From contig CP124680.1 in the NCBI GenBank assembly GCA_029961745.1, positions 4,402,001-4,466,000 on the forward strand: 64,000 bases of DNA. Reading direction: 5' to 3'. The notes under the pieces are model-generated. The model was given only the letters and a program-made list of their open reading frames with translations, made no database searches and had not been told where the DNA came from. Below are positions 33,592 to 41,139 of this stretch, piece after piece. The translations under genes were made by a program, and so were the position numbers. Each line of letters opens with the position of its first letter. Within the stretch, counting starts at the first letter, position 1. This DNA is from Nocardioides sp. L-11A. Its GTDB lineage: Bacteria; Actinomycetota; Actinomycetes; Propionibacteriales; Nocardioidaceae.

Positions 33592-33969
33592 GTGGACGAC
33601 AGCGTGATCTTCCGGGCGCGGGCGCAGGTGCTGGCCGACCTGCAGGCCCGGGCCCTCGGTACGCCGGACTCCGTGACCGCCCTCGAGGACGCCTGCTCCG
33701 AGCGCCGCTGGTGGCTGGGACAGTGGCCGGAGGGCGCACCGTTCATCGCCGGGCTCGTGGCCCAGGACGTGCAGGACGCCCTCGCCGACCGGTTCGGCCG
33801 CCAGGCCCAGGAGGGCTTGTGGCCGGTGTGCACCCGCTGCGACGGCGGGCCCGTGCACGCCCTGCACATCGAACCCGACCTCGGCGGCCCCGATCCCACC
33901 TGGGTGTGCGAGGAGTCGGGCGTCGCCGTCGCCCCGCTCGGCGGACTCAGCCGCGGAGCAGCAGGCTGA
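33592..33969 (+). CDS. Conserved hypothetical protein
   Basis: 125 residues, no recognised domain. Trp-rich middle (ERRWWLGQWPEGAPF), a C-x-x-C pair in PVCTRCDGG that could bind metal, and a further Cys in WVCEESG. The GTG at 33592 directly follows GGAGGC; CACAAT 6 nt upstream would also allow leaderless initiation. The last 23 nt overlap the convergent GntR gene. Coding is supported by codon bias and by its fit between neighbours. Confidence 0.65.
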   Translation: MDDSVIFRARAQVLADLQARALGTPDSVTALEDACSERRWWLGQWPEGAPFIAGLVAQDVQDALADRFGRQAQEGLWPVCTRCDGGPVHALHIEPDLGGPDPTWVCEESGVAVAPLGGLSRGAAG

Positions 33970-34636
33970 TCGCATGGTGGTCGCCGCGGTGGACCGTGCG
34001 CGACACCTCCACCGCTGTCTCGGCGGCACAGGCCCGGCGGTCATGCCTCAGCACCGGCGCGCCGGGCGGCAGCTCGAGCAGCGCGGCCTCCTCGGCGGTG
34101 GCCGCGCAGGCGGCGAGGACGTCCTCCGACCAGGTGGGGCGCAGGCCGCGGGCACCGAGGTCGTCGTACAGGCTGCCGGGGAGGGCGTCGAGCAGACCGG
34201 GCACCCGGCGCTCGACCAGGTACGTCTCGGAGAGGCAGACCGGACGCCCGTCGGCCATCCGCAGCCGCCGCCAGCGCACCAGCGGCACCCCGGGCGCGAC
34301 GAGGAGCGCGGCGGCCAGCGCCTGACCGGCCGGCACCCGCTCGGCGATCAGGGTCCGCGCCTCGGCGACCACCCCGCGGCGCGCCATCTCCTCGGTGAAG
34401 CCGTGCACGCCCGTCGCGGTCCGTCGCGGCGCCGCGACGAAGGTGCCTCGGCCAGGCACCCGCTCGAGCACGCCCTCGGCCACCAGCGCGTCGAGCGCCT
34501 GGCGCACGGTCATCCGGGCCACGCCGAAGCGGTCGACCAGGTCCCGCTCGGACGGCGCCGCCGTACCGGGGGCGCTGCCGGCGACCAGGCCGCGGACGTA
34601 CTCACGGATCGTGACGTGCTTGAGCGAACGGCTCAT
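33947..34636 (-). CDS. GntR family regulator (HutC/UTRA type)
   Basis: 229 residues. N-terminal winged helix (IREYVRGLVAGSAPGTAAPSERDLVDRFGVARMTVRQALDALVAEGVLERVPGRGTFVA) and C-terminal UTRA ligand domain (HGFTEEMARRG, LVRWRRLRMADGRPVCLSETYL). A G-rich Shine-Dalgarno sequence precedes the ATG at 34636. The effector is unknown. It does not sit beside obvious catabolic genes, so its regulon is probably elsewhere. Confidence 0.85.
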   Translation of the reverse strand: MSRSLKHVTIREYVRGLVAGSAPGTAAPSERDLVDRFGVARMTVRQALDALVAEGVLERVPGRGTFVAAPRRTATGVHGFTEEMARRGVVAEARTLIAERVPAGQALAAALLVAPGVPLVRWRRLRMADGRPVCLSETYLVERRVPGLLDALPGSLYDDLGARGLRPTWSEDVLAACAATAEEAALLELPPGAPVLRHDRRACAAETAVEVSRTVHRGDHHAISLLLRG

Positions 34637-34753
34637 CGACCCCCCATGTGGTGCAGGCGCGTGCGGCGACCCTAGGGACGGGCGCGGCGCCCCGTCCCGG
34701 GAATCGCCGTTTCTTTGCCGTCGGGCACGGCCCGACCGCTGGGCGGGCGTCCG

Positions 34754-34759
34754 TAGGCT
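34754..34759 (+). promoter_or_regulatory. -10 box of a leaderless promoter (gene at 34765)
   Basis: TAGGCT ends 5 nt before the ATG at 34765, with no ribosome-binding site between them. Confidence 0.5.
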
Positions 34760-34764
34760 CCGGC

Positions 34765-35175
34765 ATGCGGTCCGCGGTCGAGCTGTCCTCAGCGCTGGTC
34801 AACGGCCTCGGCACCGCCGCGTGGGTGGCGGTGCCCGATATCGCCTCGACGCGCCGGGCCCGCGCCGCGCTGCGGACCGGCATCCTCGGCGCCACGGTCA
34901 CCGCCTTCGTGCTCGCCGAGCGCCACGGCCGAACCGACGTCGAGGAGCTGGACGGGGAGGAGGCGGACGGGGAGGAGCCGGACGGACGGCCGTGGCTGAC
35001 CGTCGGCGCCGCGGCGGCGCTCAGCGTGATCACCCACGTCCTGGTCACGCGCGGCGTCGATGCCGGTGCGGATCGGCTGCGCCGGCGCGGCGTCCGCCAC
35101 CCGCGGACGCTCCTCGGTGCCGCGCTCGGCACCGTGGTGGCGATCGGCGAGCTCGCCGCCCCCGACCGGCGCTAG
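34765..35175 (+). CDS. Hypothetical membrane protein
   Basis: 136 residues. Hydrophobic stretches near 15-25, around GILGATVTAFVLAE, WLTVGAAAALSVITHVLVT and TLLGAALGTVVAIGEL. An acidic loop (EELDGEEADGEEPDG) lies in the middle. No family recognised. The start is set by the TAGGCT box. It is followed by the AlkB gene and its SOS-type operator, so it is probably transcribed separately. Confidence 0.65.
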   Translation: MRSAVELSSALVNGLGTAAWVAVPDIASTRRARAALRTGILGATVTAFVLAERHGRTDVEELDGEEADGEEPDGRPWLTVGAAAALSVITHVLVTRGVDAGADRLRRRGVRHPRTLLGAALGTVVAIGELAAPDRR

Positions 35176-35214
35176 GGGACGCGGACCACGCCGCGATCCG
35201 CATCGGCATGCGTG

Positions 35215-35243
35215 CGAACATCTGTTCGAACCCGAGGTATCCT
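35215..35243 (+). promoter_or_regulatory. LexA-type SOS box and -10 box upstream of alkB
   Basis: CGAACATCTGTTCG (35215-35228) matches the gram-positive LexA palindrome CGAAC-N4-GTTCG. It occupies the -35 position relative to TATCCT (35238-35243), which is 6 nt before the ATG at 35250. LexA bound there would block the polymerase, so the downstream gene should be DNA-damage inducible. Confidence 0.75.
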
Positions 35244-35249
35244 CGATCC

Positions 35250-35873
35250 ATGACGGTCGACTTCCAGACCAGCCTGTTCGAGACCGGCAGCCCGCAGGCC
35301 GAGGCCGCCACGGAGCGCCGCCCACTCAGCGCCGGCGCCTGGGTCGATGTCGCACGCGACTGGCTGCCCGACGCCGACGACGTGTTCGCGACCCTGGTCC
35401 GCGAGGTGCCCTGGCGTGCCGAGCGGCGGGCGATGTACGACCGGGTCGTCGACGTGCCTCGCCTCGTGTTCACCTACATGATCGGCGACGACCTGCCCCA
35501 CCCGGCCCTGACCCGGGCCCGCGAGCGGCTGACGGCGCGGTACGCCGACGAGCTCGGCGAGCCGTTCCGCACGGCCGGCTGCTGCTACTACCGCGACGGC
35601 CGCGACAGCGTGGCCTGGCACGGCGACACCATCGGCCGCGGCTCGACGGACGACACGATGGTCGCCATCGTCTCCGTGGGCGACCCGCGCCGACTTCACC
35701 TGCGCCCGCGCGACCCGGATCGCCGCGACGAGGCGTTCGCGGTCGAGATGGGCCACGGCGACCTGGTCGTCATGGGCGGGTCCTGTCAACGCACCTGGGA
35801 GCACGCCGTACCCAAGGTCGCCTCCGCCGGCCCGCGGATCTCCGTGCAGTTCCGGCCCCTGAACGTCTTCTGA
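35250..35873 (+). CDS. AlkB-like Fe(II)/2-oxoglutarate dioxygenase
   Basis: 207 residues. AlkB family: iron ligands H124 and D126 (AWHGDTIG) and H185 (TWEHAVPK), 2-oxoglutarate-binding R196 (GPRISVQFR) with R202 as second conserved arginine. Substrate lid FRTAGCCYYRDGRDSVAWHGD. Repairs N-alkylated bases by oxidative dealkylation. The leaderless start and overlapping LexA-type box indicate SOS control, whereas E. coli alkB is under Ada; this supports a repair role. Confidence 0.9.
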   Translation: MTVDFQTSLFETGSPQAEAATERRPLSAGAWVDVARDWLPDADDVFATLVREVPWRAERRAMYDRVVDVPRLVFTYMIGDDLPHPALTRARERLTARYADELGEPFRTAGCCYYRDGRDSVAWHGDTIGRGSTDDTMVAIVSVGDPRRLHLRPRDPDRRDEAFAVEMGHGDLVVMGGSCQRTWEHAVPKVASAGPRISVQFRPLNVF

Positions 35874-35891
35874 GGCTGCCGGCACCGGCCA

Positions 35892-36287
35892 CTAGGACCC
35901 GTCCACCTCGGCCTGCGAGCGCAGGATGCAGAACTCGTTGCCCTCGGGGTCGGCGAGGACCACCCAGCCGCTGCCCGGGCCGTGGATGCCGCGGTGGTCG
36001 GCGACCTGGGTGGCGCCGTAGCGCAGCAGCCGGTCGACCTCCTCGTCACGGGTGCCGGTGCGCGGACGCAGGTCGAGGTGCAGCCGGTTCTTGCCCGTCT
36101 TGCGCTCGGGCACCTCGATGAACAGCAGCCGGTGACCCGAGTCCGGATCGACGATCATGCACTCCTCGTGCCCGGGTTCGTTGGGGTCGCCGGGGAGGTC
36201 GGTGTAGCCGAGGACGGGCTTCCACCACTCCGAGAGCTCGAAGGCATTGGCGCAGTCGACCGCGGTGTGGGAGACGTACGACGTCAC
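35892..36287 (-). CDS. VOC (glyoxalase/bleomycin resistance) family protein
   Basis: 131 residues from GTG 36287. Two beta-alpha-beta-beta-beta modules: HTAVDCANAFELSEWWKPVLGY, then GKNRLHLDLRPRTG (possible metal His) and WVVLADPEGNEFCILRS. Resembles the glyoxalase-like domain common in actinobacteria; substrate unknown. The GTG overlaps the stop of the upstream membrane-protein gene by 4 nt (GTGA). Confidence 0.85.
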   Translation of the reverse strand: MTSYVSHTAVDCANAFELSEWWKPVLGYTDLPGDPNEPGHEECMIVDPDSGHRLLFIEVPERKTGKNRLHLDLRPRTGTRDEEVDRLLRYGATQVADHRGIHGPGSGWVVLADPEGNEFCILRSQAEVDGS

Positions 36288-37090
36288 GGGCTCACTCCTT
36301 GCGACGGGGACGGGGTGGGGGTCGGCGTCGGGGACGGGGCGGGGGTCCCGCTCGGCGTGGGCGTCGGGGTCGGCGTGTCACTCGGTGTGACCGGGTCCGT
36401 CGGCTCGGTCGGCACGGGACCCGTCGGGGTCTCGGTCGGGGTCGGTGTCGGCACCGGGGTGGGGGTGGGGGTCGGCGTCTCCTCCGCGGGCGGCTCCGGC
36501 CGGCGCTCCCCCTTGCCCTTGCCGCCGTTGCCGAACACACCGGTCAACGAGGTGCGGTCGCTGCCGTCCGTGCCGCCGGTGATCGTGGAGACGCTCTTGC
36601 CGGCGAGGAGCTCGACGGCGCTGATCACGAGCAGCGAGAGCACGAACACCGTGGCCGCGAGCACGGCGATCCGCTTCCACTGCAGCTCGGCCCAGCGACT
36701 GCGCTCCGCCGGAACCGCCTGAGGAGCGGGCTCGTCGGCGAGCTCCTCTCCCGCGGCGTCGAGATGGCGGTGGGCGCGGTCCAGCTCCCGCTCGGCCGCC
36801 TCCGGGTCGGAGCGCCGCGCGGCGCGGCGTACGTTCTGGTCGGCGAGGGTGACCCGCTGCAGCGCCGCGGCCTGGACCTCGGCCATCCGTCGGCGGCTGG
36901 ACTCGATGCCCTGCTTGTAGAGCGCAGAGCTGACCGTCGCGATGATGCTGCCCAGCGCGGCGCCGATCAGGGTGCCGGCAGCGCCCAGCGTGGAGAGCAG
37001 CACCGCGACGGTGACGGCCGCGCCGGCACCCGCGAAGGTCGCGGGCCAGTCGATCCGCGACTTCGCTTCCTCGGTGTCGGTCTCAGCCAT
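36284..37090 (-). CDS. Membrane protein with Pro/Thr-rich C-terminal tail
   Basis: 268 residues. Hydrophobic region FAGAGAAVTVAVLLSTLGAAGTLIGAALGSIIATV near the N-terminus; helical Arg/Glu-rich cytoplasmic segment (SSRRRMAEVQAAALQRV, ERELDRAHRHLD); second membrane helix IAVLAATVFVLSLLVISAVELL near 140-160. Then about 100 residues of TPTPTP-type repeats, probably outside the cell. Function not recognised. Start 17 nt downstream of cysQ, end coupled to the VOC gene. Confidence 0.7.
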   Translation of the reverse strand: MAETDTEEAKSRIDWPATFAGAGAAVTVAVLLSTLGAAGTLIGAALGSIIATVSSALYKQGIESSRRRMAEVQAAALQRVTLADQNVRRAARRSDPEAAERELDRAHRHLDAAGEELADEPAPQAVPAERSRWAELQWKRIAVLAATVFVLSLLVISAVELLAGKSVSTITGGTDGSDRTSLTGVFGNGGKGKGERRPEPPAEETPTPTPTPVPTPTPTETPTGPVPTEPTDPVTPSDTPTPTPTPSGTPAPSPTPTPTPSPSQGVSP

Positions 37091-37106
37091 CGCGTCGCCG
37101 TAGGGC

Positions 37107-37898
37107 TCAGTCGGTGCCGTTCGCGGCGATGAAGGCGAGGATCTTCGCGGACAGCTCGGAACGGCACACGATCACGTCGGGCAGGTAGACGTCGGCCTGG
37201 TTGTAGACCAGCTCGCTCCCGTCGACCCGCGAGGTGAACAGGCCCGCGGCCCGGGCGACCGCGACCGGAGCCGCGGAGTCCCACTCGTACTGGCCGCCCG
37301 CGTGGACGTAGGCGTCGGCCACGTCGCGGACCACCGACATCATCTTCACACCGGCCGAGCCCATCGGGACCAGCTCGGCGTCCAACTCGGCGGCCAGTGC
37401 CTGCACGAAGGCCGGCGGCCGGGTGCGGGAGACGGCGATCCGCGGGCGCTGCGACGTGCGGGCGGGCACCACCGGCGGCGTACCGGTGTTGAAGGTCTCG
37501 CCCAGCGCGGGCTGCGCCACGGCACCGGCGACCAGGTCGCCGTCCTGCCACAGGGCCACGTGCACCGCCCAGTCGTCGCGCGGCGGCTCGGAGAACTCGC
37601 GGGTGCCGTCGAGGGGGTCGACGATCCAGGCCCGGGTCGCGCGCAGGCGGGCGTCCTTGTCGGCGGCGTTCTCGAGCGCCTCCTCGGAGAGCACCGCGTC
37701 GTCGGGCCGGTAGGTCGCCAACAGCTGCATCAGCAACTCGTGGGCGGCGCGGTCACCGGCGTCCTTCAGCTCCTTGCCGGCCAGGCCCTCGGCGCGCACC
37801 TCCAGCAGCCGGCGACCCGCCTCCTCGGCCAGCCAGGCGGCGAGACGGTGGTCGTCGGCGACGACATCGGGAGCGGGGGTACCGGGCTCGAAAGTCAC
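37107..37898 (-). CDS. cysQ: 3'(2'),5'-bisphosphate nucleotidase / inositol-monophosphatase family (CysQ-like)
   Basis: 263 residues. Metal-binding motifs of the Li+-sensitive phosphatase family: LSEEALENA (E-E), WIVDPLDGTREF (D-P-L-D-G-T) and GGQYEWDSAAPVAVARAAG (W-D). The cysteine/sulfur assignment (PAP hydrolysis) rests on likeness to actinobacterial CysQ; inositol phosphate is an alternative substrate. The GTG at 37898 has TAGGGT (37905-37910, minus strand) 6 nt upstream, a leaderless start. Confidence 0.85.
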   Translation of the reverse strand: MTFEPGTPAPDVVADDHRLAAWLAEEAGRRLLEVRAEGLAGKELKDAGDRAAHELLMQLLATYRPDDAVLSEEALENAADKDARLRATRAWIVDPLDGTREFSEPPRDDWAVHVALWQDGDLVAGAVAQPALGETFNTGTPPVVPARTSQRPRIAVSRTRPPAFVQALAAELDAELVPMGSAGVKMMSVVRDVADAYVHAGGQYEWDSAAPVAVARAAGLFTSRVDGSELVYNQADVYLPDVIVCRSELSAKILAFIAANGTD

Positions 37899-37916
37899 GC
37901 GGTCACCCTACCGATC

Positions 37917-38062
37917 CCCCGTTGAGTTGCCGCTTCCTGCACATTGACTTTCCCCTTCCTCACCGTCGAGTTACGAGACTCGGCACTCAACGATGGGGAG
38001 TCGGCAATTCAACGGTTGGAGACCGGCAACTCAACGGCGAGGATGCGGCAACTCAACTGTTG
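37917..38062. repeat. Inverted arrays of degenerate 22-bp units
   Basis: Four direct units starting with CGGCAACTCAACGG or variants begin at 37981, 38002, 38024 and 38046. On the left, three further units lie in the opposite orientation (about 37917-37980), the outermost containing GTTGAGTTGCCGC, the exact complement of the outermost right unit. Period is 21-22 bp. The last unit runs into the pth stop codon. Fills the gap between pth and cysQ, both on the minus strand. Architecture resembles the elements at 1441 and 29565 but the unit is different. Confidence 0.75.
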
Positions 38063-38757
38063 AAGCGAGACTGGGTCTTCTCGAGGCCGTCGGCGATCAG
38101 GCTCTCCACCGCGTCGGCGGCGGAGTCGATCTGGAACGGCAGCTCCTTGCGCTCCCTGGTCGCGTAGTTGGAGAGCACGAAGTCAGCGACCTCCTGGCGA
38201 CCCGGCGGGCGGCCGATGCCGGCCCGGACCCGGTAGAAGTCGCCGGTGCCCAGCGAGGAGCGCATCGACTTGAGACCGTTGTGGCCGTTGTCGCCGCCGC
38301 CCTTCTTGACGCGCAGCGTGCCGAAGTCGATGTCGAGCTCGTCGTGGATCGCGACGACGCGCTCGGCAGGGACCTTGTAGAAGGTGGCGAGGGCCTTGAC
38401 CGGCCCGCCCGACTCGTTCATGTACGAGCGGGACTTGGCGAGCACCACCCGAGGGGTGCCGGCGCCAGGGGCGCCCAGCCTGCCCTCGACGACATCGGCC
38501 CGCCCGGACTTGTGGGCACGGAAGCCGCTGCCCATCCGACGGGCCAGCTCGTCGACCACGAGGTAGCCGATGTTGTGGCGGTGTCCGGCGTACGACGGCC
38601 CGGGGTTGCCGAGGCCGACCACGAGCCAGACGTCGGCGCTGGTCGCGTCAGCCACGGGGGTCTCCTCGGCGTCGGGTGCGGCGGTGCTCCCCGGCGCGGT
38701 CGTCCGCGCCGGGGAGATGAGTCGACCCAGGAACCACCTGAGCCGGCTCAGGGTCAC
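38053..38757 (-). CDS. pth: Peptidyl-tRNA hydrolase
   Basis: 234 residues as called. Releases tRNA from peptidyl-tRNA. Pth core from about residue 42: [28 protein letters not shown] with the catalytic His in RHNIG, then [37 protein letters not shown]. The 38-residue N-terminal extension is low-complexity; GTG at 38655 would give the standard length. I kept GTG 38757 because it overlaps the rplY stop by 4 nt (GTGA). The 3' end lies inside the 22-bp repeat array. Confidence 0.9.
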   Translation of the reverse strand: MTLSRLRWFLGRLISPARTTAPGSTAAPDAEETPVADATSADVWLVVGLGNPGPSYAGHRHNIGYLVVDELARRMGSGFRAHKSGRADVVEGRLGAPGAGTPRVVLAKSRSYMNESGGPVKALATFYKVPAERVVAIHDELDIDFGTLRVKKGGGDNGHNGLKSMRSSLGTGDFYRVRAGIGRPPGRQEVADFVLSNYATRERKELPFQIDSAADAVESLIADGLEKTQSRFNS

Positions 38758-39380
38758 TCGCTGTCGCCACCCTCGGCGGCCTCGGCCGGCGCCTCGGTCG
38801 CGGCGGTCTCGGCGGCCTCGTCGGCGGCCGGCTCCTCGGCGACCTGCTCGGTCACGTTGACGACGAGGGTCTCGGCGTCGGTCAGCAGAGTGACGCCCGA
38901 GGGCAGCTCCAGCTGGCCCGCGAGGAACTGGGTGCCGGCCTCGGCGCCCTCGATGTTGACCTCGAACTGCTCGGGGATGTGGGTGGCCTCGGCCTCGACC
39001 TGGACGGTGGTGTTCTCGGTGACGACCAGGGTGCCGCTGATCGCCTCGCCGACGATGTGGACCGGGACGTCGACGGTGACCTTCTCGCCGCGCTTGACGG
39101 CGACGAAGTCGACGTGCTCGAGGACGCGGCGGACCGGGTCGACCTGGACCTGCTTGGTCAGGGCGAGCTGCGCGGTGCCGTCGATGTCGAGCTCGAGGAG
39201 CGCGTTGGCGCCGCCGTGCTTGAGCGCCATCATCGTGGCGTGGCCCGGGAGGGTCAGGTGGATCGGCTCGTTGCCGTGGCCGTAGACGACGGCGGGGACG
39301 TTGTTGTCGCGACGGATCCGGCGGGCGGCGCCCTTACCGAACTCGGTGCGGACCTCGGCCTTGATCTTCTCGGTGCTCAT
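38754..39380 (-). CDS. rplY: 50S ribosomal protein L25/general stress protein Ctc
   Basis: 208 residues, the long Ctc form: N-terminal L25 domain binding 5S rRNA ([30 protein letters not shown]) and C-terminal TL5 domain ([24 protein letters not shown]), with an acidic Ala/Glu tail. AGGAG precedes the ATG at 39380. In M. tuberculosis the order glmU-prsA-lpqT-rplY-pth is contiguous; here prs is 12.5 kb away. Confidence 0.93.
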   Translation of the reverse strand: MSTEKIKAEVRTEFGKGAARRIRRDNNVPAVVYGHGNEPIHLTLPGHATMMALKHGGANALLELDIDGTAQLALTKQVQVDPVRRVLEHVDFVAVKRGEKVTVDVPVHIVGEAISGTLVVTENTTVQVEAEATHIPEQFEVNIEGAEAGTQFLAGQLELPSGVTLLTDAETLVVNVTEQVAEEPAADEAAETAATEAPAEAAEGGDSE

Positions 39381-39586
39381 GGGGAATCTCCTGCTCGTCA
39401 CGTAGTGGTGGGGTGCTGCCGCCCCGGAGACGAGGAACGCCGCGCTTCCCTCACCCGGTGACCGGCAGGGCGCGCGGCGTCGTGAAGACGAGCCGGCCCA
39501 GTCGATCACGGAGTCACAGAAGCAGGTGCTCCCTCGCCGAGGCAACCGCAGAAGACTACCCGCGGCGCGGCGGCGGGACGAAATCG
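39381..39586 (-). other. Upstream region of rplY
   Basis: 206 bp between the rplY start and the end of the next minus-strand gene. It contains the rplY ribosome-binding site and a possible -10 box TAGTCT near 39553-39558 (minus strand). No operator or ORF recognised. Confidence 0.35.
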
Positions 39587-40018
39587 TCACCGGTAGGGAT
39601 CGGTGATCTCCCGCAGGTCCCGCAGGGCGTCCGTCAGCGCCGCCAGGCGCTCGGCGCCCAGGTGCCGGCGCCACTCGCGCTCGATGGCCCGCTCCTCGCG
39701 GCGCGCGACCTGCTGCACCTCGCGGCCACGCGGCGCGATGACGACGAGGCGGGCCCGGGCGTCGGTGGGATCCGGCACCCGCGCGACGTACGCCGCCCGC
39801 TCCAACTGGTCGACGAGGACGCTCGCGCTCTGCTTGGTGATCCGCGCCTGCTCGGCGAGGTCGGTGACCCGGATCCCGTCCTCGCTCAGCCGGGCGGCGA
39901 CGCGCGCCATCGCGGGCGTGAGGTCGGCGTACCCGGCGGCGAGCACGGCGTCGGAGACCCGCTGCTCGACGTAGCGGGCGCCGATGTACATGAGCAGTGC
40001 TGGATGCGGATCGCGCAC
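39587..40018 (-). CDS. MarR family regulator
   Basis: 143 residues from GTG 40018. ALLMYIGARYVEQRVSDAVLAAGYADLTPAMARVAARLSEDGIRVTDLAEQARITKQSASVLVDQLERAAYVARVPDPTDARARLVVIAPRG is a complete MarR winged helix. GGGAG lies 7 nt before the start. Divergent from a maleylpyruvate-isomerase family gene with two strong palindromic operators between, so it is the probable repressor of both. Ligand unknown. Confidence 0.87.
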   Translation of the reverse strand: MRDPHPALLMYIGARYVEQRVSDAVLAAGYADLTPAMARVAARLSEDGIRVTDLAEQARITKQSASVLVDQLERAAYVARVPDPTDARARLVVIAPRGREVQQVARREERAIEREWRRHLGAERLAALTDALRDLREITDPYR

Positions 40019-40044
40019 TCCGGGTCTCCCGCTCTTGACGAAGT

Positions 40045-40082
40045 AGTCAGGCAGGCTGACTATAACAGTCAGGGACACTGAC
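40045..40082. promoter_or_regulatory. Tandem GTCAG-N5-CTGAC operators
   Basis: Two identical-type palindromes, GTCAG-N5-CTGAC at 40046-40060 and 40068-40082, have centres 22 bp apart, two helical turns. The AT-rich TATAAC between them supplies -10 boxes for both directions (TATAGT on the minus strand). Two MarR dimers on one DNA face would shut off both genes. Confidence 0.75.
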
Positions 40083-40096
40083 CACCGGAGGTCGTC

Positions 40097-40732
40097 ATGG
40101 ACAAGGCCACGATCTGGGCGCACATCCACGCCGAGCGAGCCGCATTGGCCGAGCTCCTGGCGGACCTCGACGACGAGGCGTGGCGGCACGACACCCTCTG
40201 CCCCGGGTGGAGCGTCCACGACGTCGCGGCGCACGTGATCTCCACCCCGCAGATCGGGTGGCGCTCGATGCCGGGGATGGTGGCCCGCAACCTCGGCCGC
40301 GGCTACAACACGATGATCTTCCGCGAGGTGAAGCGCCTCGGCGCCCGGGAGACGCGGGAGAGCATCCTCGGCGACTTCGAGAGGTACGCCGCCAGCACCC
40401 ATCACGTCCCCACCACGACCTCGGTCGAGCCGCTGATCGACGCGCTCCTCCACCACCAGGACATCGCGCGCCCCCTCGGCCGGGAGCGCACGATGCCGGT
40501 CGAGGCGGCCGCGGTCGCCGCCGACCGGGTCCGCCGGCTGGCGCCGCTGATGGGAACCGGTCGACTCGTGCGGAGTGTGCGGATGGTGGCCACCGACGTC
40601 GCCTGGGAGCGCGGGTCCGGCCCGACCGTCACCGGCCCGATCCAGGAGCTGCTGATGCTCGCCTCCGGGCGGGCACCGGACCCGGCGCTGGTCGGCGGGG
40701 ACGGGCTCGCGGCGGTGATGCCGCGCCCCTGA
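40097..40732 (+). CDS. Maleylpyruvate isomerase family mycothiol-dependent enzyme
   Basis: 211 residues. DinB-like four-helix bundle with the N-terminal motif AHIHAERAALAELLADLDDEAWRHDTLCPGWSVHDVAAHVI; the His in DVAAHV plus later HHQD residues are the expected metal ligands. Family members use mycothiol as cofactor for isomerisation or thiol transfer. GGAGG lies 6 nt before the ATG. Controlled by the divergent MarR, so probably a detoxification enzyme; true substrate unknown. Confidence 0.82.
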   Translation: MDKATIWAHIHAERAALAELLADLDDEAWRHDTLCPGWSVHDVAAHVISTPQIGWRSMPGMVARNLGRGYNTMIFREVKRLGARETRESILGDFERYAASTHHVPTTTSVEPLIDALLHHQDIARPLGRERTMPVEAAAVAADRVRRLAPLMGTGRLVRSVRMVATDVAWERGSGPTVTGPIQELLMLASGRAPDPALVGGDGLAAVMPRP

Positions 40733-40746
40733 GGGCGACATCACTA

Positions 40747-40956
40747 TCAGCGGGCCCGCCATCGCTCGATCGCGTCGGCGATCGCAGCGATCACTTGGAC
40801 AAGCGCCCCGGGCCCGTGCGCAACGAGAGTGGTCGCCAGGATCGCCAAGCCGAAGACGAGCCAGAGAGGAGCGCCGGGTGGGCTCAGCCAGCCCGTGAGC
40901 GTGATCAGGGCGCTGATGGCGGCGAGGATGGCGAGACTCGACCACTGCGTGGGCAT
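40747..40956 (-). CDS. Small two-helix membrane protein
   Basis: 69 residues. ATG 40956 is preceded by AGGAG at 5 nt, a clean ribosome-binding site that supports a real gene. Two hydrophobic segments: SLAILAAISALITLTGWL and LWLVFGLAILATTLVAHG, then an amphipathic end IAAIADAIERWRAR. No homology recognised. It lies between convergent maleylpyruvate-isomerase and divergent HNH genes. Confidence 0.6.
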   Translation of the reverse strand: MPTQWSSLAILAAISALITLTGWLSPPGAPLWLVFGLAILATTLVAHGPGALVQVIAAIADAIERWRAR

Positions 40957-41017
40957 GCTGACTCCTGTCTGAGCGCCGAGCGCTTCAGCGGATTGCTTCG
41001 ACTGCGCGGCATCTGGG

Positions 41018-41049
41018 CGTACACATGCGGAGGCAGCCGTATGTGTACG
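41018..41049. repeat. Palindrome upstream of the HNH gene
   Basis: CGTACACAT (41018-41026) pairs with ATGTGTACG (41041-41049); a G-U pair and three more pairs extend the stem inward. It lies about 90 nt before the HNH start. Operator or transcript hairpin. Confidence 0.5.
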
Positions 41050-41139
41050 GCCGCGAGTCCCGGCGCGTCCACACCGCCGACCGGTCCAGTGATCAAGGAC
41101 AGCCCGGTTTGTGTCGGACCCCCGGTGTTTGATCGGGAC

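Noticed and set aside
36299..36480. DNA tandem repeat of regulatory nature
   Set aside because: The repeats simply encode the Thr/Pro-rich C-terminal tail of a membrane protein.
37917..38062. CRISPR array
   Set aside because: Units are tandem without spacers, degenerate, in both orientations, and no cas genes are present.
39381..39586. tRNA gene near rplY/prs
   Set aside because: No cloverleaf or T-loop sequence could be found in this gap or in the other intergenic regions.
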